The notes beneath the pieces are model-generated. The model worked only from the letters and a program-made list of their open reading frames with translations. It ran no database searches and had not been told where the DNA came from. This document shows, piece by piece, positions 25,064 through 33,344 of a stretch of DNA of 64,000 bases. This DNA is from Flavobacteriales bacterium (lineage in GTDB: Bacteria > Bacteroidota > Bacteroidia > Flavobacteriales_F > PHOS-HE28). The DNA lies in assembly GCA_016721825.1 (NCBI GenBank), contig JADKHI010000006.1:372001-436000 (forward strand). Direction: 5' to 3'. The position numbers and the translations under genes are program-made. Numbering within the stretch: position 1 is the first letter of the stretch; each line of letters opens with the position of its first letter.

Positions 25064-26053
25064 TCACTTCCTTCGCAACTCCACCTCCTCCCGCAAGCCC
25101 TTGAAGAAGCGGCGGCGTTCCTTCTCGCCGCTTCCGCTGATCAAGCTGGAGCGCTTCATGATGTTGCCGAGCGCACGCTGGGTGTGCTCGACGAAGCGTT
25201 CGTCGGTGGTGCCGAGGTAGTTGACGCCTGTGTGGTTGAGGAAGACCACGCGCAGGCGGCCGTTGTCGGCGTAGATGGCATTGTCGCCGAGCAGCACTTC
25301 GTTGTGGTAGAGCTGGTAGGTGGCTGCGCCTTGTTCGGGTGGGGAACCCATGGGGAACTTCACGCCGCGTTCGGCCTGTAGCTCCAGATGGTCCAGCAGT
25401 TCCAGGCAGCGGTCGAACAGCTGTTGCGCATCATCTTCCTTGCGGAACAGGCCTGTCTCGCGGTAGTAGTTGATCTGGCGCAGGGTGCTGTTCATGCTCT
25501 CTGCGTTCCAGATCTCCGTGCTGGGCATCCTGCAATAGGTAAGAAAGACCTTTCGCCCCAAGGCGAACAAGGCCTCATCACGCTGGGCGAGGTCGAAGTG
25601 CGCGAGGTCTGGGCCTTCCTGCTGCAGAATGGTCTTGCGCCAAAAGAAGAACTTGAACAGGGCCAGCTCCGGCACTTGGAAGTGGTGGAACAGGGGCACG
25701 TCCTTGCTCTGGAAGATGAAGGTGGTGTCCTTGCCCTCGGCGGCGAACGCGAGCTGTTCGTTCAGCGAGGCGAGCCAGATGGGAAAGGAAAAATCCTTGT
25801 CGTCGACGAAGTTCCCTGAGAAGAGGAAGCCACCGGCCTGTTGACCGAGCAGGCCATCTACGGAGACGCGATACTTCCTTGCGATAAGGGCGAGCTCACC
25901 GAGGTCCAAGGGCTTCTCGCCCCGGATGCGACGGTAAGCGCTGTCGGCGCTCACCCCCAACACGGACGCCAGCTCTTCGGCGAGTGAGACATGCGCAGGC
26001 AGGCGTTCCTTCACCTGCTTGAATAGGGTCTGCTGCAGCTCTGCCGGGCTCAT
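25064..26053 (-). CDS. Helix-turn-helix transcriptional regulator (XRE-like start)
   Basis: A 329-residue cytoplasmic protein. Residues 20-70 form an XRE-type helix-turn-helix (LAEELASVLGVSADSAYRRIRGEKPLDLGELALIARKY). The remaining 260 residues are a helical domain of unknown ligand or partner, with PLFHHFQVPELALFKFFFW and a mid-region NSTLRQINYYRETG. Proteins of this layout recur in Bacteroidota, but their targets are unknown. ATG at 26053 was preferred to TTG at 26071 because it has a purine-rich GGGAAGG directly before it. It converges on the sigma/anti-sigma pair with a 9-bp gap. Confidence 0.75.
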   Translation of the reverse strand: MSPAELQQTLFKQVKERLPAHVSLAEELASVLGVSADSAYRRIRGEKPLDLGELALIARKYRVSVDGLLGQQAGGFLFSGNFVDDKDFSFPIWLASLNEQLAFAAEGKDTTFIFQSKDVPLFHHFQVPELALFKFFFWRKTILQQEGPDLAHFDLAQRDEALFALGRKVFLTYCRMPSTEIWNAESMNSTLRQINYYRETGLFRKEDDAQQLFDRCLELLDHLELQAERGVKFPMGSPPEQGAATYQLYHNEVLLGDNAIYADNGRLRVVFLNHTGVNYLGTTDERFVEHTQRALGNIMKRSSLISGSGEKERRRFFKGLREEVELRRK

Positions 26054-26276
26054 CCTTCCCAAGATCAGCAATAATCCGTGATCGTGACCAGCGGTTGTTG
26101 CAGGATCTGCGTTGGCGGCCTCTCAGCACGATGCTGACGACCCCACTAATCCATACGCCAGGACAACCCTCTCCTCTGTTCGGTGTCCCCTGCGAAGTCA
26201 AGCATCCGGCATCGCAGTCCATGGCAACAGTTCACTTACCGACCAGGCTTGCTTCGTGTGATCAATGCCATCCGCC

Positions 26277-27035
26277 ATGAACCCCCTTCGCCCAGCTATC
26301 CGGTACGCCCTACTGCTCACCATACCCGTGTTGCTCGGCGCCTGTAGCCAGTACTACTACATGCCGAACATGCACCAAGTGCCGCTGCTGCGGGAGAAGG
26401 GCGAGACCCGCATTGCGGGTTCGGCAAGCGCTGAATCGTTGGAACCCTACAACGAAGTGAACGGCACCGAGCTCCAGTTCAGCAGCGCCGTAACGGACAA
26501 GACCGGTGTGATGCTGAACGGCGCGGCGTACACGTCCCCTCATTCCGAAGGGCGGGGTCGTTTCATCGAAGCTGGTGCGGGTCGGTACCTGGTGCTGGGT
26601 CGACATTGGACGGCGGAAGGCTATGCGGGCATTGGGCGTGGAGAGGTGAGCTACAGCGGCGAACGGACCGCGCTCTGGCGCCTCTTCGCACAGCCGTCCA
26701 TCGGTTACGCCTCGCGAAACTTCGACTTCGCGATCACCACGCGGTTGTGCTACGTCGACCACGACAAGACCCAGATCACCGTGGGTCACCCGAACCTATC
26801 GGACGAGGCCTATTCAGCCTTACAGAATGAGATCGCGCACGGGCGTATGCTTCTGGAACCTGGATTCCTGCTGCGCACTGGCACCCGGGCGGTCAAACTG
26901 CAGCTCCAGTATGCGTACAGTGCGAACCTCGGCCGGCGGCTCTCAATGCTGAAGGAGAACATCAGCATCGGCCTGCACCTGAACATCAACAACAGTTTCC
27001 AGAAACGACATCGTGTGGCCAAGGAGCGTTTCTGA
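26277..27035 (+). CDS. Outer-membrane lipoprotein of unknown function
   Basis: A 252-residue protein with a lipoprotein signal (YALLLTIPVLLGAC, Cys near residue 23) followed by SQYYYMPNMHQVPLLREKGE. Beta-strand-rich sequence runs through to the C-terminus, with alternating residues suited to a barrel or beta sandwich. It resembles small Bacteroidota envelope proteins that begin with a YYxPN stretch. No enzymatic motif is visible. ATG at 26277 gives the clean signal peptide. The 220-bp region upstream shows no clear promoter or repeat. Confidence 0.65.
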   Translation: MNPLRPAIRYALLLTIPVLLGACSQYYYMPNMHQVPLLREKGETRIAGSASAESLEPYNEVNGTELQFSSAVTDKTGVMLNGAAYTSPHSEGRGRFIEAGAGRYLVLGRHWTAEGYAGIGRGEVSYSGERTALWRLFAQPSIGYASRNFDFAITTRLCYVDHDKTQITVGHPNLSDEAYSALQNEIAHGRMLLEPGFLLRTGTRAVKLQLQYAYSANLGRRLSMLKENISIGLHLNINNSFQKRHRVAKERF

Positions 27036-27060
27036 CCATCACTCCCCATAGCCCATCAAC

Positions 27061-27642
27061 ATGACGAACAAGCTATCCTGCTCTTCGAACTCGCGCAAAG
27101 CCTGGTCCATCCCGCTAACCTCGCCTTTGCAGCATGCGCTGCTCCTTGTAGTTGTCGTTGCCCTTCACTTACACGCATTCGCTCAGGACACCATACCGCC
27201 GCAGCGCTACAAAGCGTGGCTCATCACGCCAGCGGATCCGATCCCTGCACCCATCATCTTCCAACACACTGCCGACAGCTGCATTTGGATCCGCCGATCC
27301 TGGTGTATGGACGGTTCCGGAAAGTCAACATATTGCCCTCCCATCTGCGAACCGATATCGAATGTGAGCACGCTTCAATTCCGGGACCGTCGCAAGCTGG
27401 GTCGCACCATGGCGATCACACTGCCCATAAGCTTGGCGATCGGAGCACTCCTAGGTGTCGGCTCGGCAGGTTCAGCTCCATTCCTTGTGCCTACGTTCAA
27501 TCCAATCCCACTAGCGGCCTGTGCAGGTCTTGGGTTGGGACTCAGCTTCGCGATCGGCAACAGCCGGACCAACTTGCGGATCGACAGTCGCGTGTCACGT
27601 TACACGAGACTGCGTCCTACCCTTGATGGGTTCCTCAAGTGA
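27061..27642 (+). CDS. Hypothetical protein with signal peptide and one or two C-terminal membrane segments
   Basis: A 193-residue protein not recognised as a family member. An N-terminal hydrophobic stretch (ALLLVVVVALHLHAFAQ) acts as a signal sequence. Two glycine- and alanine-rich hydrophobic segments near the C-terminus (ITLPISLAIGALLGVGSAG and LAACAGLGLGLSFAIG) may form a membrane hairpin. The middle part has four cysteines (CIWIRRSWC, CPPIC) that could form disulfides. Base use is more AT-rich than in its neighbours, which suggests later acquisition. It follows the lipoprotein gene by 25 bp and converges on korB. Confidence 0.6.
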   Translation: MTNKLSCSSNSRKAWSIPLTSPLQHALLLVVVVALHLHAFAQDTIPPQRYKAWLITPADPIPAPIIFQHTADSCIWIRRSWCMDGSGKSTYCPPICEPISNVSTLQFRDRRKLGRTMAITLPISLAIGALLGVGSAGSAPFLVPTFNPIPLAACAGLGLGLSFAIGNSRTNLRIDSRVSRYTRLRPTLDGFLK

Positions 27643-27658
27643 GCTTGGAAGAATAACT

Positions 27659-28714
27659 CTATCCGATCGTCCACGTATGCTCGCCCTTGAGCAAAGCGTC
27701 CAGGTCACCGGGACCCTTGCGCTCCTTGGCCAACGCTACCTGTGCGCTCAACTTTGATTCATGCGTGGCGCGATCATTCACATAGAACACACCGAAGGGA
27801 CGTGGCATGGCACCTTCCTGGCGCGGGTCGTCGAAGAGGCGTACGAGGATGCTGGCCTTGAACGAGTCACGCTCGTCGTGGATCCACAGGTCCTCGAGGC
27901 TGGTGCCACCTGCATAGGTGTCAACGACCACTGGGGTCATGCCATTCAACTTGATGCCGCGGGTGCCGTTGGCGAAGACCAAGGGCTTGCCGTGCTCCAC
28001 GAAGATGGTGTGACCCGCCTTGCTGGCTTTCTCGGTGAAGACCTCGAAGGCGCCATCGTTGAACACATTGCAGTTCTGGTAGATCTCCACCAGGCTGGTG
28101 CCGCGGTGCGCATCGGCACGGGCCAGCACCTCACGCATGTGCTTGGGATCGCGGTCCATGCTTCGGGCGATGAAGGTGGCGTCGGCGCCTTTCACCAGCG
28201 CGAGCGGATTGAAGGGATGATCCGTGCTGCCCATGGGCGTGCTACGCGTCACCGCACCTTCCGGCGACGTCGGCGAGTACTGCCCTTTGGTAAGGCCGTA
28301 GATCTCGTTGTTGAAGAGCAGCACGTTCACGTCTAGGTTGCGGCGCAATAGGTGGATGATGTGGTTGCCACCGATGCTGAGCGCGTCGCCATCACCGGTG
28401 ATCATCCACACACTGAGGTCCGGACGCACGCTGCGCAACCCGCTCACCAGCGCTGGTGCACGACCGTGGATGCTGTGCAATCCGTAGGTATCGAGGTAGT
28501 ACGGAAAGCGCGAAGAGCAGCCGATGCCACTGATGAAGACCACTTCCTCCTTCTTCTTCCCGCTCTGCTCCAGCAGCGTCTGCACCTGTTTCAGGATGCT
28601 GTAGTCCCCGCAACCGGGGCACCAACGCACTTCCTGGTCGCTGGAGAAATCCACCTTTCCCTCGGCGGCGCTCGGGGTGACAGGCGGGGTTGAGATTCCG
28701 TTCGTCGTGCTCAT
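27659..28714 (-). CDS. korB: 2-oxoacid:ferredoxin oxidoreductase, beta subunit
   Basis: Thiamine-diphosphate subunit of a 2-oxoacid (probably 2-oxoglutarate) oxidoreductase that makes acyl-CoA with electron transfer to ferredoxin. The 351-residue protein shows CPGCGDYS near residue 33, the TPP/Mg motif ITGDGDALSIGGNH followed by NNEIYGLTKGQYSPTS, and a C-terminal domain. With korA it forms the two-gene type without a separate ferredoxin-like delta subunit. The start ATG overlaps the korA stop. In aerobic Bacteroidota this enzyme can replace or supplement the 2-oxoglutarate dehydrogenase step. Exact substrate is inferred. Confidence 0.92.
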   Translation of the reverse strand: MSTTNGISTPPVTPSAAEGKVDFSSDQEVRWCPGCGDYSILKQVQTLLEQSGKKKEEVVFISGIGCSSRFPYYLDTYGLHSIHGRAPALVSGLRSVRPDLSVWMITGDGDALSIGGNHIIHLLRRNLDVNVLLFNNEIYGLTKGQYSPTSPEGAVTRSTPMGSTDHPFNPLALVKGADATFIARSMDRDPKHMREVLARADAHRGTSLVEIYQNCNVFNDGAFEVFTEKASKAGHTIFVEHGKPLVFANGTRGIKLNGMTPVVVDTYAGGTSLEDLWIHDERDSFKASILVRLFDDPRQEGAMPRPFGVFYVNDRATHESKLSAQVALAKERKGPGDLDALLKGEHTWTIG

Positions 28715-30585
28715 TGCTTCAGTAGGTTGAGCGCTGCGGCGCGGATCACCTCGCTAGTGAAGGGCATGCCTTGGATCTTGTTGAGTCCTTGTGCGTCCAC
28801 CAGGAATTCGGCGCGCAGCAGCTGCCGCATCTGGCCACTATTCATCTCGGGCACGAGGACCTTCTTGTACTTCTTCAGCAACGGACCCAAGCCCTTGTTG
28901 AAGGGGAAGAGGTGGCGGATGTGAACATGCGCGACGCTTTGACCTTCTCCTTGCAACTGCAGCGCGGCCGTGCGGATGGCGCCATAGGTGGAACCCCAAC
29001 CGACGATCAGCAATTCCCCTTGCTCAGGGCCGCTGTCCAACCGGATCGGCTTGTAACGGTCGGCGATCTTGGCCACCTTCTCGGCCCGCAGCCGCACCAT
29101 CAACTCATGGTTCGCCGGGTCGTAGCTGATGTTGCCGGTCTTGTCCTGCTTCTCGATGCCACCGATGCGGTGCTGCAGGCCTGCTTGTCCGGGAAGTGCC
29201 CATGGACGCACGCCACGCTCATCACGCTGGTACGGAAGGAAGGGCTTCGTTTCAGCGGAGCCAGACGTGACACTTGGTATGAAGTTCGGTTTGATCTCCG
29301 GAAGGTCCTTCGCCGCGGGGAAGCGCCACGGCTCCGAGCCGTTGGCGATGTAGCCATCCGTGAGCAGGATCACCGGCGTCATGTGCTCCAGTGCGATCTG
29401 CACAGCCTCGAAGGCCATGTCGAAACAGTCGATCGGGGTGCTCGCGGCGATCACAGGGATCGGTGCTTCGCCGTTGCGACCATGTACCGCCTGCCAGAGA
29501 TCTGCTTGCTCAGTGCGTGTGGGAAGACCCGTGCTAGGACCTCCGCGTTGCACGTTCACGATCACCAGCGGGATCTCCAGCATGAAGGCAAGCCCCATGG
29601 CCTCGGTCTTCAGCGCGATGCCGGGGCCACTGCTGGCCGTCACGCCGAGGGCGCCGCCGTAGCTGGCACCGATGGCCGAGCCGATGGCCGCGATCTCGTC
29701 CTCCGCCTGGAAGGTGAGCACGCCGAAGTTCTTGTGGCGGCTGAGCTCGTGCAGGATGTCGCTGGCCGGCGTGATCGGGTAACTGCCGTAGAAGAGGTCG
29801 AGCTTCGCCTTCTGCGCGCCGGCGATCAGGCCCAGCGCGGTGCCCTGGTTGCCGGTGATGCTGCGGTAGGTACCCTTGGGCATCGGCGCCGCCTTCACCT
29901 CGAAGCGCGTGGTGAAGGTCTCGCTGGTCTCTCCGTAGTTGTAGCCCGCGATCAAGGCCTTCAGGTTCGCATCGAGCACATCGGGCTTCTTGCTGAACTT
30001 CTTCCGCAGGAAACCTTCTGTAAGTGCGTTCTCGCGGCTGTACATCCAGTTGATGAAGCCGAGCACGAACATGTTCTTGCAGCGGTCCTTCTCCTTCATG
30101 CCGAGGGTGGTGCCCTCCAGCGCGGTGCGGGTCAGCTTCGTGACGTCCACGCTGTGCAGGTGGAAGTTCGCGAGCGAGCCATCCGTGAGCGGGTCGACCT
30201 CATCAATGAAGCCCGCCAGGCGCAGGTTCTTCTTGTCGAAGCCGTCGGTGTTGGCGATGATGGTGCCGCCTTTCTTGAGCTTGTTGAGGTTGGCTTTGAG
30301 CGCGGCGGCGTTCATCACCACCAGCACATCGCACTGGTCACCGGGCGTGAAGATCTCCACGCTGCCGAAGTGGAGCTGGTAGCCGCTGACGCCGGCGAGG
30401 GTGCCTTGCGGGGCACGGATCTCCGCCGGGAAATTCGGGAAAGTGCTGACGTCGTTGCCGAACAACGCGTTGGTGTCGGTGAACTGGGCGCCGGTGAGCT
30501 GGATGCCATCACCGGAATCGCCGGCGAAAAGGATCACGACGTTCTGCCGTTGCTCTACGGTCTTGGTCTTGACAGGTGTCTCCAT
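28711..30585 (-). CDS. korA: 2-oxoacid:ferredoxin oxidoreductase, fused gamma-alpha subunit
   Basis: A 624-residue fusion. The first 200 residues are the gamma domain (FAGDSGDGIQLTGAQF, then FPAEIRAPQGTLAGVSGYQ), and the rest is the alpha domain with FYGSYPITPASDILHELSRH, GASYGGALGVTASSGPG, and the NVQRGGPSTGLPTRTEQADL loop that contacts substrate in KorA/PorA proteins. It catalyses CoA-dependent oxidative decarboxylation with KorB. ATG at 30585 was chosen over the start at 30600 because the -7 promoter box TACCTTTG lies just upstream of it. A CRP-like palindrome sits further upstream. Confidence 0.93.
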   Translation of the reverse strand: METPVKTKTVEQRQNVVILFAGDSGDGIQLTGAQFTDTNALFGNDVSTFPNFPAEIRAPQGTLAGVSGYQLHFGSVEIFTPGDQCDVLVVMNAAALKANLNKLKKGGTIIANTDGFDKKNLRLAGFIDEVDPLTDGSLANFHLHSVDVTKLTRTALEGTTLGMKEKDRCKNMFVLGFINWMYSRENALTEGFLRKKFSKKPDVLDANLKALIAGYNYGETSETFTTRFEVKAAPMPKGTYRSITGNQGTALGLIAGAQKAKLDLFYGSYPITPASDILHELSRHKNFGVLTFQAEDEIAAIGSAIGASYGGALGVTASSGPGIALKTEAMGLAFMLEIPLVIVNVQRGGPSTGLPTRTEQADLWQAVHGRNGEAPIPVIAASTPIDCFDMAFEAVQIALEHMTPVILLTDGYIANGSEPWRFPAAKDLPEIKPNFIPSVTSGSAETKPFLPYQRDERGVRPWALPGQAGLQHRIGGIEKQDKTGNISYDPANHELMVRLRAEKVAKIADRYKPIRLDSGPEQGELLIVGWGSTYGAIRTAALQLQGEGQSVAHVHIRHLFPFNKGLGPLLKKYKKVLVPEMNSGQMRQLLRAEFLVDAQGLNKIQGMPFTSEVIRAAALNLLKQ

Positions 30586-30597
30586 GGAAAAGCGCCC

Positions 30598-30605
30598 CAA
30601 AGGTA
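30598..30605 (-). promoter_or_regulatory. Promoter -7 box TACCTTTG of korAB
   Basis: Perfect TAnnTTTG box on the minus strand. The predicted start of transcription is about 30591, only about 6 bases before the korA ATG at 30585. No TTTG was found at the -33 position, where an activator site lies instead. Confidence 0.55.
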
Positions 30606-30625
30606 CGCCCAGGGCTTGGGCGTCT

Positions 30626-30641
30626 CGTGACCCTTGTCACG
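30626..30641. promoter_or_regulatory. CRP/FNR-type palindrome upstream of korAB
   Basis: A perfect 16-bp palindrome, CGTGAC-CCTT-GTCACG, equal to GTGA-N6-TCAC, the core of CRP-family operators. Its centre is about 42 bp upstream of the inferred start of transcription, the distance used by class II CRP-type activators. Only one site was seen. Confidence 0.5.
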
Positions 30642-30683
30642 GGCTTCCGGGAGGAACGCGGGAAGGTTGGAAATGTTCTGTGA

Positions 30684-30947
30684 TCACACCACCTCCCCCA
30701 TGTTCACGGCCTCCACGGACTTGATGGACGGGGCCACGCGCTTGATCGCCTCTTCGACACCGGCCTTCATGGTCATAGGGCTCATGGCGCAACCGCAGCA
30801 GGCGCCGTGCAGGCGCACCCGGGCGATGCCGTCGGCCGTCACCTCGTCCAGGGTGATGTCGCCACCGTCCGCAGCGAGGAAAGGGCGCAGGTCATCGAGC
30901 GCTTCGCGGATGCGCTGTTCAACGAGCTCGGCTTCCTTGCGGGACAT
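30684..30947 (-). CDS. NFU-type iron-sulfur scaffold protein
   Basis: An 87-residue stand-alone NifU C-terminal domain. The family core GDITLDEV, then RLHGACCGCAMSPMTMKAGVEEAIK, contains the CxxC pair (Cys-Gly-Cys region ACCGCAMSP) that holds a [4Fe-4S] cluster between two subunits for delivery to target proteins. It lies 3 bases behind mrp, another cluster carrier, and upstream of korAB on the same strand, which encode Fe-S-dependent redox enzymes. A shared role in cluster supply is therefore plausible. Confidence 0.9.
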   Translation of the reverse strand: MSRKEAELVEQRIREALDDLRPFLAADGGDITLDEVTADGIARVRLHGACCGCAMSPMTMKAGVEEAIKRVAPSIKSVEAVNMGEVV

Positions 30948-30950
30948 GGG

Positions 30951-32015
30951 TCAGGCGGTGACGGGCTGCTGAAGGCGGTCCCACACGGCCGTACAAAGGT
31001 CGGTGAACGCGGCGGCGCTGGGCGTATCGTGTTGCAATACAGCGGGGCGGCCCACATCGCCGGCCTCACGGATGCTCTGCACCAGAGGGATCTCGCCAAG
31101 GAAAGGCACCTTCAGCTCCTCGGCCAACGCACGGGCACCGCCGCGACCGAAGATGTAGTACTTGTTCTCCGGTAGCTCGGCGGGCGTGAACCAGGCCATG
31201 TTCTCCACGATGCCGAGCACGGGCACCTTCACACTTTCGAGCTTGAAGAAGCCCACACCCTTGCGCGCATCGGCCAAAGCCACGGGCTGGGGGGTGCTGA
31301 CGATGATGGCGCCGGTAAGGGGCACGGCCTGCACGAGGCTCAGGTGGATGTCGCTGGTGCCGGGGGGAAGGTCCACGAGCATCACATCGAGCTCGCCCCA
31401 ATCGGCATCCTTGAAGAGCTGTTCGAGGGCCTTGCTGGCCATGGGGCCGCGCCAGGCGATGGCCTGTTCGGGATCGGCAAAGAAACCGATGCTCAGCAGC
31501 TTCACGCCATGGCTCTCGATGGGCACGATCCAATTCTTGCCATCGCGCTCCCGGACCGTGGGCTTTTCGCGCAGCACATCGAACATCAGCGGCATGCTGG
31601 GGCCGTGGATGTCGGCGTCCACCAGGCCCACTTTGAAGCCCATTTTCGCCAATCCGGCCGCGAGGTTGGCGGTGACGGTGCTCTTGCCCACGCCACCCTT
31701 GCCACTGGCGATGGCGATGATGTGCTTCACGTCCGGCAGCACCTTGCGCACGTTGGCCCGCTCGCCGCTCAGGGGGCTCACGTTCACCACCACCTTCACG
31801 TCCTTGCCGAGCTGTTGTTGCAATTGGAAGGTGACGGCCTCTTCCATGCGTTTGCGGCTGTGCATCGCGGGGTTGCTCACCTCCACGTGCACGGTCACGG
31901 TGTTCTCATCCACCAGCACCTCGCGCACCAGGTCGAGCGTCAGGATGTCCTTCTTCAGGTCGGGTTCGATCACGCGGGACAGCGCGGTCTGGATGGCTTC
32001 TTCGGTGATGGGCAT
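30951..32015 (-). CDS. Mrp/ApbC family iron-sulfur carrier ATPase
   Basis: A 354-residue cytoplasmic P-loop ATPase. Residues 1-85 are a MIP18/DUF59-like domain (ITEEAIQTALSRVIEPDLKKDI). The ATPase part has the deviant Walker A GKGGVGKST near residue 103, switch regions VDADIHGPSMP and LVDLPPGTSD, and ENMAWF. Mrp proteins carry Fe-S clusters to apo-proteins. The CxxC of the E. coli protein that follows ENM is replaced by ENMAWFTPAELPENKYYIFG, so a cluster, if bound, must be held differently. ATG at 32015 is chosen for its perfect Shine-Dalgarno. The NFU gene follows. Confidence 0.93.
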   Translation of the reverse strand: MPITEEAIQTALSRVIEPDLKKDILTLDLVREVLVDENTVTVHVEVSNPAMHSRKRMEEAVTFQLQQQLGKDVKVVVNVSPLSGERANVRKVLPDVKHIIAIASGKGGVGKSTVTANLAAGLAKMGFKVGLVDADIHGPSMPLMFDVLREKPTVRERDGKNWIVPIESHGVKLLSIGFFADPEQAIAWRGPMASKALEQLFKDADWGELDVMLVDLPPGTSDIHLSLVQAVPLTGAIIVSTPQPVALADARKGVGFFKLESVKVPVLGIVENMAWFTPAELPENKYYIFGRGGARALAEELKVPFLGEIPLVQSIREAGDVGRPAVLQHDTPSAAAFTDLCTAVWDRLQQPVTA

Positions 32016-32022
32016 GGTTCGG

Positions 32023-32030
32023 TCCTCCTT
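32023..32030 (-). promoter_or_regulatory. Perfect Shine-Dalgarno of mrp
   Basis: AAGGAGGA on the minus strand, 7 bases before ATG 32015. Such strong sites are uncommon in Bacteroidota, and it fixes the mrp start. The decayed copy of this region at 32807-32899 has lost exactly this part. Confidence 0.6.
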
Positions 32031-32075
32031 CGCCAAGGCTACGGCGGATAAGAAATGGAGTGCGAAATTAGGGGC

Positions 32076-32720
32076 ATGAAAGGCCAGTTCTTGTTCAATG
32101 CGTTGACTCCTGCGCTATTGTTCTCATTCCTAATGATCACAGGCATGGCGTGGAGTCAGGATACGCCCTCGGTACCGAGCATCGACAGCAGCTATTTCAC
32201 GCTTTGGGCAGCAAACGATACGCTGACCTCCGGGTACTTGGACGGTATCGAGCTCGATGCGGTCTATGGCTATGCCGGGATCACAGAGATCGACGTGGAG
32301 CGCGGAAAGAAAGGCAATTTGCTCCGGGTGGAAAGTCGATCGTCCATCTATCCGAACCGTATCATACTCCATTGCGTTGGAGACAGCATTGACAGGGTTC
32401 GGCTTTCGCCAGAAGATGTTCATGACCTGATCAAGATCCTGAACGACCCCACGAACTTCAGCGAAGAAGTGGTCATGTGCATCTTCCTTCCGAGGCACAC
32501 CTTCACCTTCATCGATCCAGACAACCAAATGGTGGGCGCTGTGGAACTGTGCTTCGAATGTGGACAGATCAGCGTATGGCCGGACCATATCCAACGCGCA
32601 GGACGAACGACCTTGAGCCGAAAGGGACTGGACGAAATGGAGACACTGTGTGAAAGAGAGGGTCTCTTTCCGCCATGTGTTCGCGCGGCTTGCACCATGT
32701 ACTTCATGGACAATCGCTGA
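32076..32720 (+). CDS. Exported protein of unknown function
   Basis: A 214-residue protein with the signal peptide ALLFSFLMITGMAWSQ. No family was recognised. The mature sequence has several cysteines (LHCVGDS, VVMCIFLPRH, CFECGQISVW, ACTMYF), spaced so that disulfides are possible, and a beta-rich centre. Base use is clearly more AT-rich than in mrp and korA. It starts 60 bp from the mrp start and is transcribed away from it. It lies between the true mrp 5' end and a second, decayed mrp 5' end, so it is probably an inserted cassette. Confidence 0.6.
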   Translation: MKGQFLFNALTPALLFSFLMITGMAWSQDTPSVPSIDSSYFTLWAANDTLTSGYLDGIELDAVYGYAGITEIDVERGKKGNLLRVESRSSIYPNRIILHCVGDSIDRVRLSPEDVHDLIKILNDPTNFSEEVVMCIFLPRHTFTFIDPDNQMVGAVELCFECGQISVWPDHIQRAGRTTLSRKGLDEMETLCEREGLFPPCVRAACTMYFMDNR

Positions 32721-32806
32721 CCACAGCCAAGAACTGGAATACTATCGTGACCAGGGTTGTTGTCGGGAAGCCTTCGTACCCCTTGCACGAACTAGAGGAC
32801 CGGCAA

Positions 32807-32899
32807 CAGGTTGGGTTCGATTACGCGGGACAGCGCGACCTGTATGGATTCTTCGGAGATGGGCATGGTTCGTAAGGAAGTGCGAAATTAGGCGGCATG
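32807..32899 (-). pseudogene. Decayed copy of the mrp 5' end and upstream region
   Basis: The first 66 bases (32807-32872) match 31956-32021 at 59 positions. Read on the minus strand they encode MPISEESIQVALSRVIEP, against MPITEEAIQTALSRVIEP in the real gene, then run into a stop. The following part (GTGCGAAATTAGG and ATG spacing) matches the mrp upstream region but lacks about 28 bases holding the Shine-Dalgarno. The conservative amino-acid changes suggest the copy diverged as coding sequence, for instance in a related strain, before decay. Confidence 0.75.
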
Positions 32900-33319
32900 T
32901 TGTCGAACTTCATGGTCAAATGCGTCTTGCCTTGCGCGATGGCGCTGCCAATGTTCGGGCTGAGGGCCCAGACCCAACTACTGGAGCGAGATACGGTCAC
33001 CTTCTTCCGCTCAAAAGATGTCGAGGATGCAGGACGACATCGGCAGAACCTTGAGTTGCACCGTTCTGATTCCACCTATCTCTGGTTCAAGGGTTCACCA
33101 TCACAGTTCAAGAACGGAAGTGATAGGGTTGGACGCTTCGTGATCCTTGGTGACATCATCCGATTGTTCCATGCGAGCGGCGACGTATTCCGGACCTACC
33201 GGTTTTCACGGAAATGTGTACTGCCTCTGCCAGATGCTTGCACTTTTGAGGAGCGGCTGGAGCCTGCATCATTGCTCGGGCGCGCTCTGCATCGGAGACG
33301 AATGATATCTGTCTGGTAG
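32897..33319 (+). CDS. Exported hypothetical protein
   Basis: A 140-residue protein with a signal-like start (MVKCVLPCAMALPMFGLRAQ; ATG at 32897 or six codons later). The mature part contains SKDVEDAGRHRQNLELHRSDSTYLWFKGSP and a beta-rich stretch, with a basic end (LLGRALHRRRMISVW). No known family was recognised. Its composition is AT-rich relative to the core genes. It begins directly at the decayed mrp copy, in the same relation that the gene at 32076 has to the intact mrp, so the two may be successive insertions or an exchange at the same site. Confidence 0.5.
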   Translation: MLSNFMVKCVLPCAMALPMFGLRAQTQLLERDTVTFFRSKDVEDAGRHRQNLELHRSDSTYLWFKGSPSQFKNGSDRVGRFVILGDIIRLFHASGDVFRTYRFSRKCVLPLPDACTFEERLEPASLLGRALHRRRMISVW

Positions 33320-33344
33320 ATAGGAAGCCGCTTCACTCGTCGGC

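Noticed and set aside
28771..30630. A 619-residue open frame on the plus strand
   Set aside because: It is the antisense shadow of korA, a product of high GC codon bias. No domain is recognisable and the true gene is well defined.
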